The notes beneath the pieces were generated by a model. It was not told the DNA's origin. It made no database searches and saw nothing but the letters and a program-made list of their open reading frames with translations. A program made the translations under genes and the position numbers. This document shows positions 9,308 through 19,900 of a stretch of 59,977 nucleotides of DNA, piece after piece. Position 1 is the stretch's first letter; each line of letters opens with the position of its first letter. The stretch is from Mesonia sediminis (GTDB lineage: Bacteria > Bacteroidota > Bacteroidia > Flavobacteriales > Flavobacteriaceae): assembly GCF_042684705.1 (NCBI RefSeq), contig NZ_JBHULZ010000006.1, forward strand, positions 1-59,977, written 5' to 3'.

Positions 9308-10303
9308 ATGCTTTCAAACAGAGCCAAACCCTTGAATGTATTGGTTATAGAAGATAACTTGGGCGATTATATACTCCTTGAAGATTACTTGTTGGAAAAA
9401 AATAAAGGGATTCAAATCGAGCATGCCCAGAATTTGAGTCAAGCTCAAGATATTCTAAACTTTAAACTTGAGATCAATTTAATTTTTTTGGACTTGATTT
9501 TGCCTGACGCTAGTGGGATAGAATTGGTGCAGGCCTGTTTGAAAATGGCCGATAAAACACCTATAATTATTTTAACCGGATACAGCGATTTGCATTGGGC
9601 AAAACGCAGTTTGCAATTAGGGGTTTATGATTTTTTGGTGAAAGATGAACTCAACCCCAATTTATTGGGAAAGAGTATGGCTTTTACACTCAACCGTCAC
9701 TTTTTTATTCAACAGGTGGAGAGGGAGCGACAAAACTTTGCCCGGCTATTTAATTTAAGTCCGCAACCCATGTGGTTACTCGAACCTCAAAAATTAGCGA
9801 TTACCCATGCTAATCAAGCGGCTTGTGAATTATATCCTGATAAAAGCAAAGTATTCAATAACTTAAGCTTTTTAGAGCTATTTGGTGAAGAAGATCGTAT
9901 TTCGATTCAGGAGTTGATCCAGATGAAAAACACTAGCCGCGGCCAGCATTACTTTGAGCAGCCCAATACGCTAGAGGGAAATATACAAGTGGAGTTGCAT
10001 TTTACCCGTGTACCCGATATGGACGCTGGAGAAGCAATACTCATACAAGCTAATAATGTAACCCGCACTTTAGATTACATACAAACTATTGAACGTCAGA
10101 ATGCAAAACTTCGAAAAATAGCCTGGGACCAGTCGCACCGATTGCGGGCACCCTTAGCGCGAATTATGAGTATTGTAAATTTAATACAAGCGCACCCTGA
10201 AAGTGTAGAAGATTTAGTATCTTGGTTAAATGAACTCAAATATTCGTCGGAAGAGATGGATGCGGTTTTGAAACAATTAGTAAATGAAACAAAGGAAGGC
10301 TGA
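9308..10303 (+). CDS. REC-PAS-DHp protein without ATPase domain (331 aa)
   Basis: Residues 9-130 are a receiver (ED 15-16, D62 in FLDLILP, K near LVKDE). Residues about 140-255 are PAS-like (FNLSPQPMWLLEP). Residues about 265-331 form a coiled dimerisation and histidine-phosphotransfer hairpin with H-box QSHRLRAPLARI. The protein then stops. No N, G1 or G2 boxes follow, and the next gene begins 5 nt later, so there is no room for a lost ATPase domain. It may be a phosphotransfer hub that takes phosphate on its receiver or histidine and passes it to the receiver encoded next. It could equally be an inactive scaffold. It lies 4 nt after the Rcp1-like gene. Confidence 0.88.
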   Translation: MLSNRAKPLNVLVIEDNLGDYILLEDYLLEKNKGIQIEHAQNLSQAQDILNFKLEINLIFLDLILPDASGIELVQACLKMADKTPIIILTGYSDLHWAKRSLQLGVYDFLVKDELNPNLLGKSMAFTLNRHFFIQQVERERQNFARLFNLSPQPMWLLEPQKLAITHANQAACELYPDKSKVFNNLSFLELFGEEDRISIQELIQMKNTSRGQHYFEQPNTLEGNIQVELHFTRVPDMDAGEAILIQANNVTRTLDYIQTIERQNAKLRKIAWDQSHRLRAPLARIMSIVNLIQAHPESVEDLVSWLNELKYSSEEMDAVLKQLVNETKEG

Positions 10304-10308
10304 AAAGC

Positions 10309-10707
10309 ATGGAGAGCAGCAAAAAGCACATTGTGATTATTGATGATGATCCTATTTACCAACGAATTATTAAATTCTTGGCGCAACGCATGGTGCCCGA
10401 CTATGAACAGCATGCACTTTTAAACGCAGCAGGCGCTTCCCAAATATTAAAAAAACTATTAAAGCGTGGAGAGCAGGTTTATGTGCTCCTCGACCTGAAT
10501 ATGCCTGAATACGATGGCTGGCGCTTTTTAGATCTAACAGAAAAAGCAAGTTGGGCAGCTTGTTCACAATTAAAACTGTTTGTGGTTTCCTCAACTACAG
10601 ATACCCGCGAAATTGAAAGGGCAAAAGAATATGCCCTGGTGAAGGATGTCATTACAAAACCTTTCACGAAAGAAAACTTAAACTACATTCTTGGATACGC
10701 TTCTTAA
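10309..10707 (+). CDS. Single-domain response regulator (132 aa)
   Basis: Receiver domain only: DDD at 12-14, phosphoacceptor D62 (LLDLNMP), SS at 94-95, K117 (TKPF). It has no output domain. It sits 5 nt after the REC-PAS-DHp gene as the last member of a four-gene operon and could be the end point of a phosphorelay. The family includes CheY-like regulators that act on protein partners. No clear terminator follows. Confidence 0.92.
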   Translation: MESSKKHIVIIDDDPIYQRIIKFLAQRMVPDYEQHALLNAAGASQILKKLLKRGEQVYVLLDLNMPEYDGWRFLDLTEKASWAACSQLKLFVVSSTTDTREIERAKEYALVKDVITKPFTKENLNYILGYAS

Positions 10708-11094
10708 AAAGAGGGGCAGCAAATTAGGTTTCCTCGTGTTTAATCGATAATTCTCTCTACCCGCTAATACTAAATACTTATACCTATCAATTTGCTTAAA
10801 AAATAAGAGCTGTTCTTTAGGTTATTAAAGACTAAAAATGAGCTACTTAAAAAAATATTAAAAATTCTCCTAATTTTTAGTTAAATTTAGATTAAAAGTA
10901 TAAATTTGTCTTTAAAAGGTGTTTAAAGCCTTTAAAACGAATGACTTGTCGGTTATTTTTTTCTATTGAACGAAAATTTTGTTAGACGTATTGGTATTTT
11001 TCAATGAAGGGCTAAAGCTTTTCTAGTCTACGCCTCTAGCTGTTATTCCGACAAATTTATTGGTATGTACAATAATAACTTAAATCCAATTTAT
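10708..11094 (+). promoter_or_regulatory. Intergenic region with promoter and long leader of paralog 2
   Basis: TAAATTTG at 10901-10908 fits the TAnnTTTG -7 element; no good TTG lies at the right distance upstream. Transcription from it would give a leader of about 180 nt. That leader contains TTGTCGG (10946-10952) and CCGACAA (11048-11054), which could pair over 95 nt. Nothing else is recognised. Confidence 0.4.
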
Positions 11095-14000
11095 ATGAGA
11101 AAACTTTTCTTTTTGATTTTATGTCTGTTTGTAACGGCTTTAACAGCCGATTCCTGGGCGCAGTGTACCAATCTGCCTAGTTCGCCTACTGTGCTTAGCG
11201 CAGTAGAAGGGGAGTGGCGCGCTTATGCTTATGATGGAGCCAATACCAGCCCCAACAGTAATGCCTATTACGGTTATTATACCGATGCGCATGCGTATGG
11301 ACCGGGAAAATTAAGTTTCGATTCCAGTTTATCCTATGCCGTAACAGGAAATCCCAGTGATGCGCCAGGATTTGATGGTTGTACTACGCTAGGCAATAAC
11401 AATCACTCTTTGGTGTATACGACTATTATTCCTAAAACTGGGAACTATAAAATGAGAATACGACACAATAATACGGCTCAAGTATTTCAAAATACTACTC
11501 GAATTTATAACGGTACCAGCACGCGGGCGAGTTTTCAGAACATTCCAGTTCGCCAGTTTACCGCAGGCCAAAAAATTGAAGTGCGATTGCAAGAAACCAC
11601 AGGCGATTCTTTTGTGCAATTTGAAATGATACCAGAATTCGATTTCGCAGGAGTAGGAGATGGTTTTTGGGAGTGTTCGGTGTATTCACTAGGGAACTTC
11701 ACTGATTATCAGGGAGGCTTTGTCACCACAGAGACCGGTTTAGGATTTGATTCAAATGACTATAATTTTGGTGATAGTGCAAGTAATCCAGCATCTACGG
11801 CTGATGGTTATGTAGGAGACGGAGTTTCGGCGAATCATTCCTATAAATTTATGCGTCAAAATTTTGATTGCGGTTATTACCAATTTGATATCATCCGTCA
11901 CGATGATGATGCCGACTTAATTATTGATGGTAGTACAATTTTATCAAGACCAGGTTGGACTAATACACGCGAGAATAATGTAGCTCGTGTATATTTAGGG
12001 CCAAACTCGGTAGTGGAATTTAGGGTGACAAATTCGGGTGGTGGACCAACTTCAGCAGGATTAGCCTTAACCCGCTTAGACGCTGGCTCAAATGAAACCA
12101 TCTGGACCGGTGAAGTAAGTACGAATACGAATAATCCGGCCAACTGGTGCCCAGGGTTACCTGATGCTACGACCAACGTATATATTCCAGATCCTGCTTT
12201 TACCACTAATAGTCCGGTGATGAATGCAGATTTAAGTGTTGCTAACTTGCGTTTTCACGCAAATGCTAGCTTAGATGCTCAATCGGCCTTTAGATTAAGT
12301 GTAAACGGTACCCTAACCACCACTGCCTCTCAACTGGTTGGAGGTAAAGTAAACGAATTGTATTTAGGCTCAACAAATGCACGCCTTGAAGGTGAAGGTT
12401 TTGAGGTTACTACTTTAATTGTGGATGGCACTGCTACTTTAGCCTTAAATGCCAATCAAGAAATCGGTATAACCGATTTGGTACAAGTAAACAGTGGTAG
12501 CTTGGACACCAATGGGCAACTGCGTTTAAAATGCCAATTCGCAGATTTAACTCAGCGTGTAGCCCAGATCGATGATTTGACCAATGGCAGCATCACGGGA
12601 GATGTTATTACCGAGCAGTGCATACCCGGCCGTCGTGGCTTCCGCTTGGTAACGCCACCGGTTACCACCAGCACTACGATTCACAATAATTGGCAGCAAG
12701 GAGCCACTGCCGTAGGTGATAACCCTAAGTCTGGTTATGGTACGCATATTACCGGCTCTAAAATAGATCAAACCAATGGTTTTGATGCAACCCCTAGTGG
12801 TAATCCCTCATTATTCCTTTTTGATAATAGCAACCAACAATGGTCGTCTATTGCTAATACCAATGTCAACACCTTAACGGCAGGTCAAGGCTATCGCTTA
12901 ATGGTACGTGGAGATCGCAGTCTTGATATTAGATATAATACTGCTTTATCTAATAATACCATTTTAGAAGCTACTGGTAGTGTTCGTCAAGGAAATGTTG
13001 ACCTGGCTAACGAACTTAATTTTAGCAGTATGGCAGATGATTTTAACTTTTTTGGTAATCCGTATCCAGCCGCTATTGATATGCAGGCGGTATTGCAAAA
13101 CGCCACTAATTTGGCTAGCGATTACTACATCTGGGACCCCAATTTAGGTGGAACAAACGATAACAATCAGAATTCATCTAATTTAGGAGGACGAGGAGCT
13201 TTTGTCACGGTAGATACCGAACAAAACACAAACACCGTTGCAACAGGAACTTCAGGTTTTACCACTTCGGCTGCCAATCGCTATTTACAACCGGGGCAGG
13301 CTGCCTTTGTAAAAAGTACAGGAGGAGTACCCGATATGAGTATTCAAGAAAGTTACAAACGCGTGAGTGAGCCCCAAACCGATGTTTTTAGACCAGGGGC
13401 ACAAACGAGAACTTATGTAGATTTGATCCTTTATGAAGCGAATCAGTTGCAAAATGGCGAAACTTATCGCGATGCTTTGCGCCTGAAATGGAACAGTAGT
13501 TATACTACATTGGCTGGAGTGGAAGATGCTTCTAAAATGGGAAATTTAGATGAAAACATCGCTGTGGTTAACAATGGTAAGTATTTGGCGATAGATCGTC
13601 GTAATTATCCAAGTCAAGAAGAAATAATTCCTCTTTTCGTCAATCAATACCGTCATCAGATTTACACTGTGGTGGTAAAACGCACCGAATGGGAGAATAT
13701 GGACTTGTATTGGGTAGATAACTATCTGAATACCGAAACTTTAATCGATAATGATATACAGTTTATTCACTTTAGTGTAGACGCTAACTTGCCTGCAAGT
13801 ATTGCTGCTCAACGCTTTGCATTGAAAGTTAAACCTAGTAGTTTAGGTATTAGCGATATGCCAGCTGAAGGATTTAGTATGTACCCAAATCCGCTTAATC
13901 AAGACTATTTAAGTTTTGCTTTGCCGGCTAATTTAGATGGTTTGTGGACAGTTAAGGTTTTTGATATGCTAGGTAAGAAAGTTATGGAAGAGGATGCAAC

Positions 14001-14118
14001 AGCAGATAATCAACAATTTGAACTACAAGCAAATCAGCTAAAGACTGGGGTATATTTGGTTCAGCTTCAGCATACTTCTAGTCAAAAGCAATTCACCCAA
14101 AAATTAGTAGTACACTAG
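11095..14118 (+). CDS. Giant T9SS-secreted surface protein, paralog 2 (1007 aa)
   Basis: Same architecture as paralog 1. A signal peptide (1-23, ending SWAQ) is followed by two PA14-like sandwich repeats; the second holds a DDDADLIIDG segment. A WTGE...NNPANWCP spacer region follows, then the family core with EQC at about 507, GRRGFRLV, a YGTHITG motif, FNFFGNPYPAAID and GNLDENIAVV. The type A T9SS sorting domain spans about 927-1007 (FSMYPNP). The frame is open from 11065, but ATG 11095 is preferred because a typical signal peptide MRKLFFLILC starts there. Unlike paralogs 1 and 4 it has no PID-CTERM gene ahead, and it has its own long leader. No enzymatic motif is seen; adhesion or matrix is inferred. 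Confidence 0.9.
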   Translation: MRKLFFLILCLFVTALTADSWAQCTNLPSSPTVLSAVEGEWRAYAYDGANTSPNSNAYYGYYTDAHAYGPGKLSFDSSLSYAVTGNPSDAPGFDGCTTLGNNNHSLVYTTIIPKTGNYKMRIRHNNTAQVFQNTTRIYNGTSTRASFQNIPVRQFTAGQKIEVRLQETTGDSFVQFEMIPEFDFAGVGDGFWECSVYSLGNFTDYQGGFVTTETGLGFDSNDYNFGDSASNPASTADGYVGDGVSANHSYKFMRQNFDCGYYQFDIIRHDDDADLIIDGSTILSRPGWTNTRENNVARVYLGPNSVVEFRVTNSGGGPTSAGLALTRLDAGSNETIWTGEVSTNTNNPANWCPGLPDATTNVYIPDPAFTTNSPVMNADLSVANLRFHANASLDAQSAFRLSVNGTLTTTASQLVGGKVNELYLGSTNARLEGEGFEVTTLIVDGTATLALNANQEIGITDLVQVNSGSLDTNGQLRLKCQFADLTQRVAQIDDLTNGSITGDVITEQCIPGRRGFRLVTPPVTTSTTIHNNWQQGATAVGDNPKSGYGTHITGSKIDQTNGFDATPSGNPSLFLFDNSNQQWSSIANTNVNTLTAGQGYRLMVRGDRSLDIRYNTALSNNTILEATGSVRQGNVDLANELNFSSMADDFNFFGNPYPAAIDMQAVLQNATNLASDYYIWDPNLGGTNDNNQNSSNLGGRGAFVTVDTEQNTNTVATGTSGFTTSAANRYLQPGQAAFVKSTGGVPDMSIQESYKRVSEPQTDVFRPGAQTRTYVDLILYEANQLQNGETYRDALRLKWNSSYTTLAGVEDASKMGNLDENIAVVNNGKYLAIDRRNYPSQEEIIPLFVNQYRHQIYTVVVKRTEWENMDLYWVDNYLNTETLIDNDIQFIHFSVDANLPASIAAQRFALKVKPSSLGISDMPAEGFSMYPNPLNQDYLSFALPANLDGLWTVKVFDMLGKKVMEEDATADNQQFELQANQLKTGVYLVQLQHTSSQKQFTQKLVVH

Positions 14119-14141
14119 CGTAATAATGTTAGTATAAACAT

Positions 14142-14176
14142 AAAAAGAATCCACCAAGCGGTGGATTCTTTTTTTT
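14142..14176. terminator. Bidirectional terminator
   Basis: Stem AAGAATCCACC / GGTGGATTCTT with loop AAGC is flanked by A and T runs. It can end paralog 2 on the plus strand and wecB on the minus strand. Confidence 0.85.
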
Positions 14177-14221
14177 ATAGGTGTTTATTATTTGATAAAC
14201 TATAGGTTAAGGCGGTTTTTT

Positions 14222-15364
14222 TTATGCCGTTGGTGTTTGTTCCCGCATAAAGGCTACAATGCGATTGGCCGCTTTACCATCCCCGTAAGGGTTATGCAGC
14301 TTACTCATGTTAGCATAGCTTTCGGGATCGGTTAATAGTTTTTTTGCTTCGCTTACAATTTTGTCTTCCTCCGTGCCCACTAAAATAACGGTGCCAGCTT
14401 CTACGGCTTCTGGACGCTCGGTGGTATCACGCATTACCAATACTGGTTTGCCCAAACTAGGCGCCTCTTCTTGAACGCCACCGCTATCGGTAATAATTAA
14501 ATGAGACCGATTCATCAACCAAACAAAGGCCGGGTAGTCTAGCGGCTCAATCAATAGTATATTAGGTATTTGTCCTAAAAGTCGGTGTACGGGTTCCTTT
14601 ACCTTAGGGTTGAGGTGTACCGGATAAACCAATTGGACGCTATCTGAAAATTCTTCTGCTAAAGATTTTAAGGCTTTACAGATGTTCTCAAAGCCTTGGC
14701 CGTGATTTTCTCGGCGATGGCCGGTGATTAAAATACACTTTTTATTTGGGTCTAGCCAAGCGGCAAGTTGTTGAATATGCGCATCACTATAGCTTTTCAC
14801 CTGCTCGGTACTCATCAGTAGTGCATCGATTACCGTATTACCTGTCACACAAATTTGACTTTCGGCAATATTCTCTTGCAATAAATTAGCTTTAGAAGTT
14901 GGGGTAGGGGCAAAGTGAAAATCGGTTAAGCGGCCAGTCAATTGTCGGTTCATTTCCTCAGGGAAAGGCGACCATTTGTTATGTGTGCGCAGCCCAGCTT
15001 CGATATGGCAAACCTCAATGCCCGCATAGAAAGCAGCAAGTGCAGCGGCCATGCTGGTAGTGGTGTCACCATGCACGTATACATAATCGGGTTTAAAATC
15101 TTCAAATACAGCTTGCATTTGGGTGATGATATCGGCGGTTAAACCGGAAAGGTTCTGATTGGGTTTCATGATATCCAAATCGTAATCGGCTTGAATCTCA
15201 AAGAACTGCAATACTTGATCGAGCATTTCTCGATGTTGTGCGGTTACACATACCTTGGTGATGAATTGCTTTTCTCCTTGTAGGGCTTTTACTACAGGGG
15301 CCATTTTAATGGCTTCGGGGCGGGTACCAAATACCACCAAATGTTTGGGTGAAGCAGAAGGCAT
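14222..15364 (-). CDS. wecB: UDP-N-acetylglucosamine 2-epimerase, non-hydrolysing
   Basis: It interconverts UDP-GlcNAc and UDP-ManNAc in the cytoplasm, feeding surface polysaccharide synthesis. At 380 aa it has the usual family length. Family motifs seen are FGTRPEAIK at 12-20 (substrate Arg and Lys), HGDTTTSMAAALAAFY, CHIEAGLRT, FPEEMNRQL, GNTVIDAL, ITGHRREN and the C-terminal DSGGVQEEAPSLGKP loop that binds UDP. It lies between secreted-protein paralogs rather than in a polysaccharide locus, behind the OmpA-type gene but separated from it by a terminator. Confidence 0.95.
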   Translation of the reverse strand: MPSASPKHLVVFGTRPEAIKMAPVVKALQGEKQFITKVCVTAQHREMLDQVLQFFEIQADYDLDIMKPNQNLSGLTADIITQMQAVFEDFKPDYVYVHGDTTTSMAAALAAFYAGIEVCHIEAGLRTHNKWSPFPEEMNRQLTGRLTDFHFAPTPTSKANLLQENIAESQICVTGNTVIDALLMSTEQVKSYSDAHIQQLAAWLDPNKKCILITGHRRENHGQGFENICKALKSLAEEFSDSVQLVYPVHLNPKVKEPVHRLLGQIPNILLIEPLDYPAFVWLMNRSHLIITDSGGVQEEAPSLGKPVLVMRDTTERPEAVEAGTVILVGTEEDKIVSEAKKLLTDPESYANMSKLHNPYGDGKAANRIVAFMREQTPTA

Positions 15365-15400
15365 AGTTTTTAATTTAAATTATAATAAAGTAGCGAATAT

Positions 15401-15434
15401 AAAAAAACAGCTCCTAAATTGGAGCTGTTTTTTT
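15401..15434 (-). terminator. Terminator after the OmpA-type gene
   Basis: A 14-bp stem (AAAAAAACAGCTCC / GGAGCTGTTTTTTT) with loop TAAATT lies between the end of the OmpA-type gene and the start of wecB. Confidence 0.85.
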
Positions 15435-15458
15435 ATTTATAAACTAAAGCGCTTAGGC

Positions 15459-16748
15459 TTAGTGTAATTTAAAGGTAACGCGACGTACCAATTGTCTTGC
15501 TTCTGAAGAAGACTTATCAACTGAATCGTCAATTCCCTCACCGTCGTGGCTTAAGCGATCTTCGCTTATTCCAGAAGCTACTAAAATATCATAAACTTTC
15601 TTGGCTCTTCGCTTAGATAAATCTAAGTTGTATTGTGGATTACCAATTTCATCAGCATATCCTGTTAAGCTTGCTTTTGCAGAAGGATTCTGGCGCATAT
15701 AGGTAATCAAATAGTTGATAGCCTCATACGAGTATACTTCTGGGTTGGTGCTGTTGAATTCGAAATATACGTTTACATAACCATCGTTGATCAAAGACTT
15801 GATAGTTCCTGAACCAGCGTTCATCGCCTCAGCTTTCTCCTTGGTCATGTAACGCTTTTCTAAAGAAGCTTCTAATTCATCTGGAATACCATTGTTGTTG
15901 GTGTCTACCGCTCTACCGTTAGAATCTACGGCTACACCATTAGTAGTGTTAGGCTCACGATCTAAGTAGTTAGGTACACCATCCATATCTGAATCTAGCA
16001 TATCGTCTTCGATTTTACTTAAACGATTCTGGATGCTGTCTAATTCTTGAGTTAATTCTTTTTGGTTGATGATGTCTACCCAATCAGCATGTTTACTGTG
16101 TTTTCCTAGGTACACCTGAATACCAATAGCCGCGGTTAAAGCTTCCGATTCAAAAGAACGAATAGTGTTCATTTGTTGGTTACCTTCCCAAGTATAAGAT
16201 TGTCCTAGGTGCCCAGCATAAGTTACATCGGCATAAAGCGCTACACGATCGCTTAAACGAATCTGAGGCGTAATTCCCGCCATAAATACAGGAGAAGAGT
16301 CGTTTTCATCGGCGTAGATGGCATCGTCACCAAATTGGTAAAAAGCAACCCCACCCCCAGCGTGGAAAAGTAAGTTGAAACCGTTTGTCCACTCTCTAAA
16401 GCCTAAAACAGAACCTAAATTGGCAACAGCCTCTAAGGTGGCACGTGAGTAAGTGGTTTCAAAAGCCAAAGACTCATCGTCTTCACTAATCTTACTGTAG
16501 TGACCTCCTAATTTAAGACCAAACTTATCGTTGATCATATAACGTACTGCTAGTTCACCGCCTAAAGAGTTGGTGAAAGAGGAGTTATAGTCTGCCCCAG
16601 CGTTGTCATTTTCAAAACCTCTACCAGGTTCGGTCATTCCGAAACCTGCTTCAATCGACCAATGGTTATAATCTTGGTCCTTTGTTTCTTGTGCTTGTGC
16701 TTGTGTGCCCAATAAGGCCAAAGCGAATAATAAAGTAATTTTCTTCAT
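15459..16748 (-). CDS. OmpA-family outer membrane / peptidoglycan anchor protein (429 aa)
   Basis: A signal peptide (MKKITLLFALALLGTQAQAQ) is followed by a beta-barrel-type N-terminal half with alternating aromatic strands (about 20-225). A linker follows with thrombospondin type-3-like calcium loops (DSDMDGVPNYLD and DTNNNGIPDELE). The C-terminal OmpA domain (about 325-429) contains NVYFEFNS, the GYADEIGN loop and NLDLSKRRAKKV, whose Asp and Arg contact peptidoglycan in this family. The role is tethering the outer membrane to the wall. ATG 16748 is chosen because the longer frame would begin inside the promoter. Paralog 3 lies upstream on the same strand, but this gene has its own promoter. 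Confidence 0.93.
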   Translation of the reverse strand: MKKITLLFALALLGTQAQAQETKDQDYNHWSIEAGFGMTEPGRGFENDNAGADYNSSFTNSLGGELAVRYMINDKFGLKLGGHYSKISEDDESLAFETTYSRATLEAVANLGSVLGFREWTNGFNLLFHAGGGVAFYQFGDDAIYADENDSSPVFMAGITPQIRLSDRVALYADVTYAGHLGQSYTWEGNQQMNTIRSFESEALTAAIGIQVYLGKHSKHADWVDIINQKELTQELDSIQNRLSKIEDDMLDSDMDGVPNYLDREPNTTNGVAVDSNGRAVDTNNNGIPDELEASLEKRYMTKEKAEAMNAGSGTIKSLINDGYVNVYFEFNSTNPEVYSYEAINYLITYMRQNPSAKASLTGYADEIGNPQYNLDLSKRRAKKVYDILVASGISEDRLSHDGEGIDDSVDKSSSEARQLVRRVTFKLH

Positions 16749-16775
16749 AGTGTTTAGGTTACTTGTAAGATAAAG

Positions 16776-16809
16776 CAAAGATAATATAGTTTTTATAGTG
16801 TTAAAACAA
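16776..16809 (-). promoter_or_regulatory. Promoter of the OmpA-type gene
   Basis: Read on the minus strand: TTG at 16809-16807, a 23-nt spacer and TATCTTTG at 16783-16776. It leaves a short leader to ATG 16748 and supports that start. Confidence 0.55.
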
Positions 16810-16902
16810 TTTGCCCTTTTATTAAAGGAAACTTACATCTTATCGAACAAATCTAGATAAATCTGTTTTATTTAATTTAAAATTTTCGTTAAATATCTTA
16901 TT

Positions 16903-19900
16903 TTAATTTTTTATAAACTGCTCACGGTATAGGTTTTGGCCATTATTGTCAATCAATACCAGTACATAATTTCCTGTCTGTAGTTTGCTTAAATCTAGGC
17001 TATACGTGGACTGGTTTTTATCAATATTCTGTTGAATTAATTTTTGTCCTAGCATATTATACACCTGTACTTGACGGGCTTGGCTTTTACCTAGATCTAG
17101 CTGCAAGTTCAATAGGTTATGTGCCGGTACTGGGTATATTTTATATACGCTTGCAGTTTCTTCATCAATACTTAGCTGGCTGCCCCATTTAAAATAGAAC
17201 CTATCTTGAGCAATGCTGCCGGGTAAACTACTGTCTACACTAAAATTATAAACCTGGTCGTTTTTGCTCACCAGAATCTCCTTGTTTTTATACTGGTCTA
17301 CTAAATACAGGTTTAACCCTGGTAAACTTTCGAAAGTAAATTGAAGACTGTACTGGTTTTCTCGGTATTGATTCACAAATAGTGGAATGGTCTCTCCCGT
17401 TTGTGGCATGCTTCTACGATCGATACTCGTGTATGCCTGTCCATTTACAACCGCTATATTTTCATCTAAATTACCAAACTTAGGTAAGTCTTCTCCTGCA
17501 TACGCGTTGCTGTATTGCGAATCCCATTTGATGCGTATGGCATCACGGGGTTTTTCTTGATTCAAGAATTGATTTTGTGTATAGAGTTGTAGTGTTAAAC
17601 TCGGTATATCATTTCCTGTGCTAAACACGGCAGTTTGTGCCTGATTTATATTTTTATAAGCCTCTTTAAACATCATTGTAGGAGTAACTCCTGTTGTTTG
17701 AGTGACCACAAAAGCTGCTTGACCTGGCTGTAAGAATTGATTGGCAGCAGAACCGGTAGCCCCATCAATTGCTGAACCATCATCCATATCTATAGATACA
17801 AATGCTCCGCGTACCCCCATCTGTGCATCCCAAACAATATAATCTTGCTTTAGGTTAGTGGTTGCAGCATCATTCAAAACCATTCCCATATCTACGGCTG
17901 CGGGGTATGGGTTACCAAAGAAATTAAAGGCATCGGCATTTTGGTTAAATTGAGTGTTGTATAATACATCTCCGCTTAGTATGCTTCCAGTTGCTCGTAA
18001 GATGGTATTGCTAGGTGCAGCAGCATTGTTCGTTATGTCAGTAGAACGGTCACCACGCACCATTAAACGTAAGGGTTCTCCTGCACTAAGTGTATTGATG
18101 TCGGTATTGTCTATAGCCGACCATTGCTGACTGCTATTGTTGAACAAGAACAAGGAAGGATTCCCACTTGGTGTAAGGTCAAAACCATTGGTCTGATCTG
18201 AATTGGTTCCTGTGATATGCGTTCCGTAACCGGGATTAGGGTCATTGTTCCAAGCATTGGCTCCTTCCTGCCAGTTATCATGAATGCTCGTGGTAGTGCT
18301 TACTGGAGAACTTACTAATCTAAAGGCACGACGTGCAGGAATACATTGTTCGGTAATCACATTACCAGTGACACTGCTACCGCTTACCAATTCTCCTATT
18401 TGAGCTACACGATTGGCGGCATCATTAAAGCGACAAGCCAAGACTAAATTATCATTAGTAGTTAGGTTCGCCGTATTGGTGAAAGTTAAATTATTTAACA
18501 AACGAATAGGAGTAGAAGTGCTAAGATTAAGATCTCCCGCTAAGTTAATTGAGCCTATTTCAAAACCTGCACCATTTATATTTTGAGCAGCAGCATTCCC
18601 TGCATCGTCAAAATTTAATTGTCCACTTTCAGAATTGATGATACCTCCTTCATTATTCAGGTTCCCCGATAGGGTCAAGGTATTAGTAATGCTCATGTTT
18701 GCCTCAGAATAGATATTAACATCTTTAGCATTAAAACTCACATTGAAATTAGGAAAATTGGGCACATTGGCTGGTATATGTAATTCTGGTTCGGTTACCA
18801 ATGAAGGATCATCTACACACCAGTTTCCAGCTTTTGAGACATCGCTATCGATGGCACCTGTCCAAATTACCATATTATTACCGCTACTTGGCACCGCTAT
18901 GGGCACAAAGCTTAATGCACCTCGTGAAGCTCCTGCATCCTCAACAATAGAAAAGGAAATTTTAGAACTAGCACCGAGGTAACCTTGCCAAACGTTGGGA
19001 ACACCATTGCGGTTATCCCAGCTATTGCTGCTATACACCAACTCGCCGTCTACTATTAAACGCACATCATCATCGTGACGTGTAATGTCAATTTGATATA
19101 TGCCGCAAGGGAAACCCTCACGCGCATAGGTATAGGAGTGGTTGTCATTGCTTACGGGATCACCTGAATAGGCCGCACCACTGGTAGCATTTGCATTAGA
19201 TGGGGTATCATTATCTGACCAACGGTCGGCGGTGTCAAAGCTTAGATTGGTCTCTGTGTAATAACCTTCTAATACACTAAAAGCTTTGTCGCTATAAACG
19301 CTTACATGCCATTCGTCAGTGCCATAAGTTAAGCTAGGATTGCTTACTGGTTCAACCTGTAAAGCACCATACGAATTTCCTGGGCGTTCTATCCAAACGT
19401 ATTCTACTTCAGAATTTGCATCTAAATTACCAGACCATACATTGGCATGGGTATCACAGCATCCATCGTGTTGAAAAACAACACTGCCATCTATTATTAT
19501 CCATACATTATCATCATGGGCTTGTCCAGAAGGTTGACCTGGGGCACTTGTGATAGATAAGGTATAGGTGTCATTTGGAAAGCCTTTACGTTTGTAACTT
19601 ACCATATGATTGTTTGACGTAACGTTACAACCTGTATAACCTGTTACATTACTGGGACTTTGATTAGCGGCAAAGGACTGGCGCGAGTCAAAGCTCAAAT
19701 TACCCGTGCCATAACCGGCGTCTATATAATAGCCGCGGTAATCGCTATAATCTCTTTGGTTAAAAGCCGGCTCGCTACTGCCTACTGAAACAAGGTTGTA
19801 AGCATAGACAGTCCATTGATTGTTGATAAAATCTCCCGGTGTGGGGTCGGTCGTGTCGTCTGCACATTGTGCGTGCAGACCTATCGACCAAGTTGTTGTA

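Noticed and set aside
10096..10594. Minus-strand frames over the phosphorelay genes (10096-10413, 10370-10594)
   Set aside because: They are antisense to clear receiver and DHp domains and have no family features.
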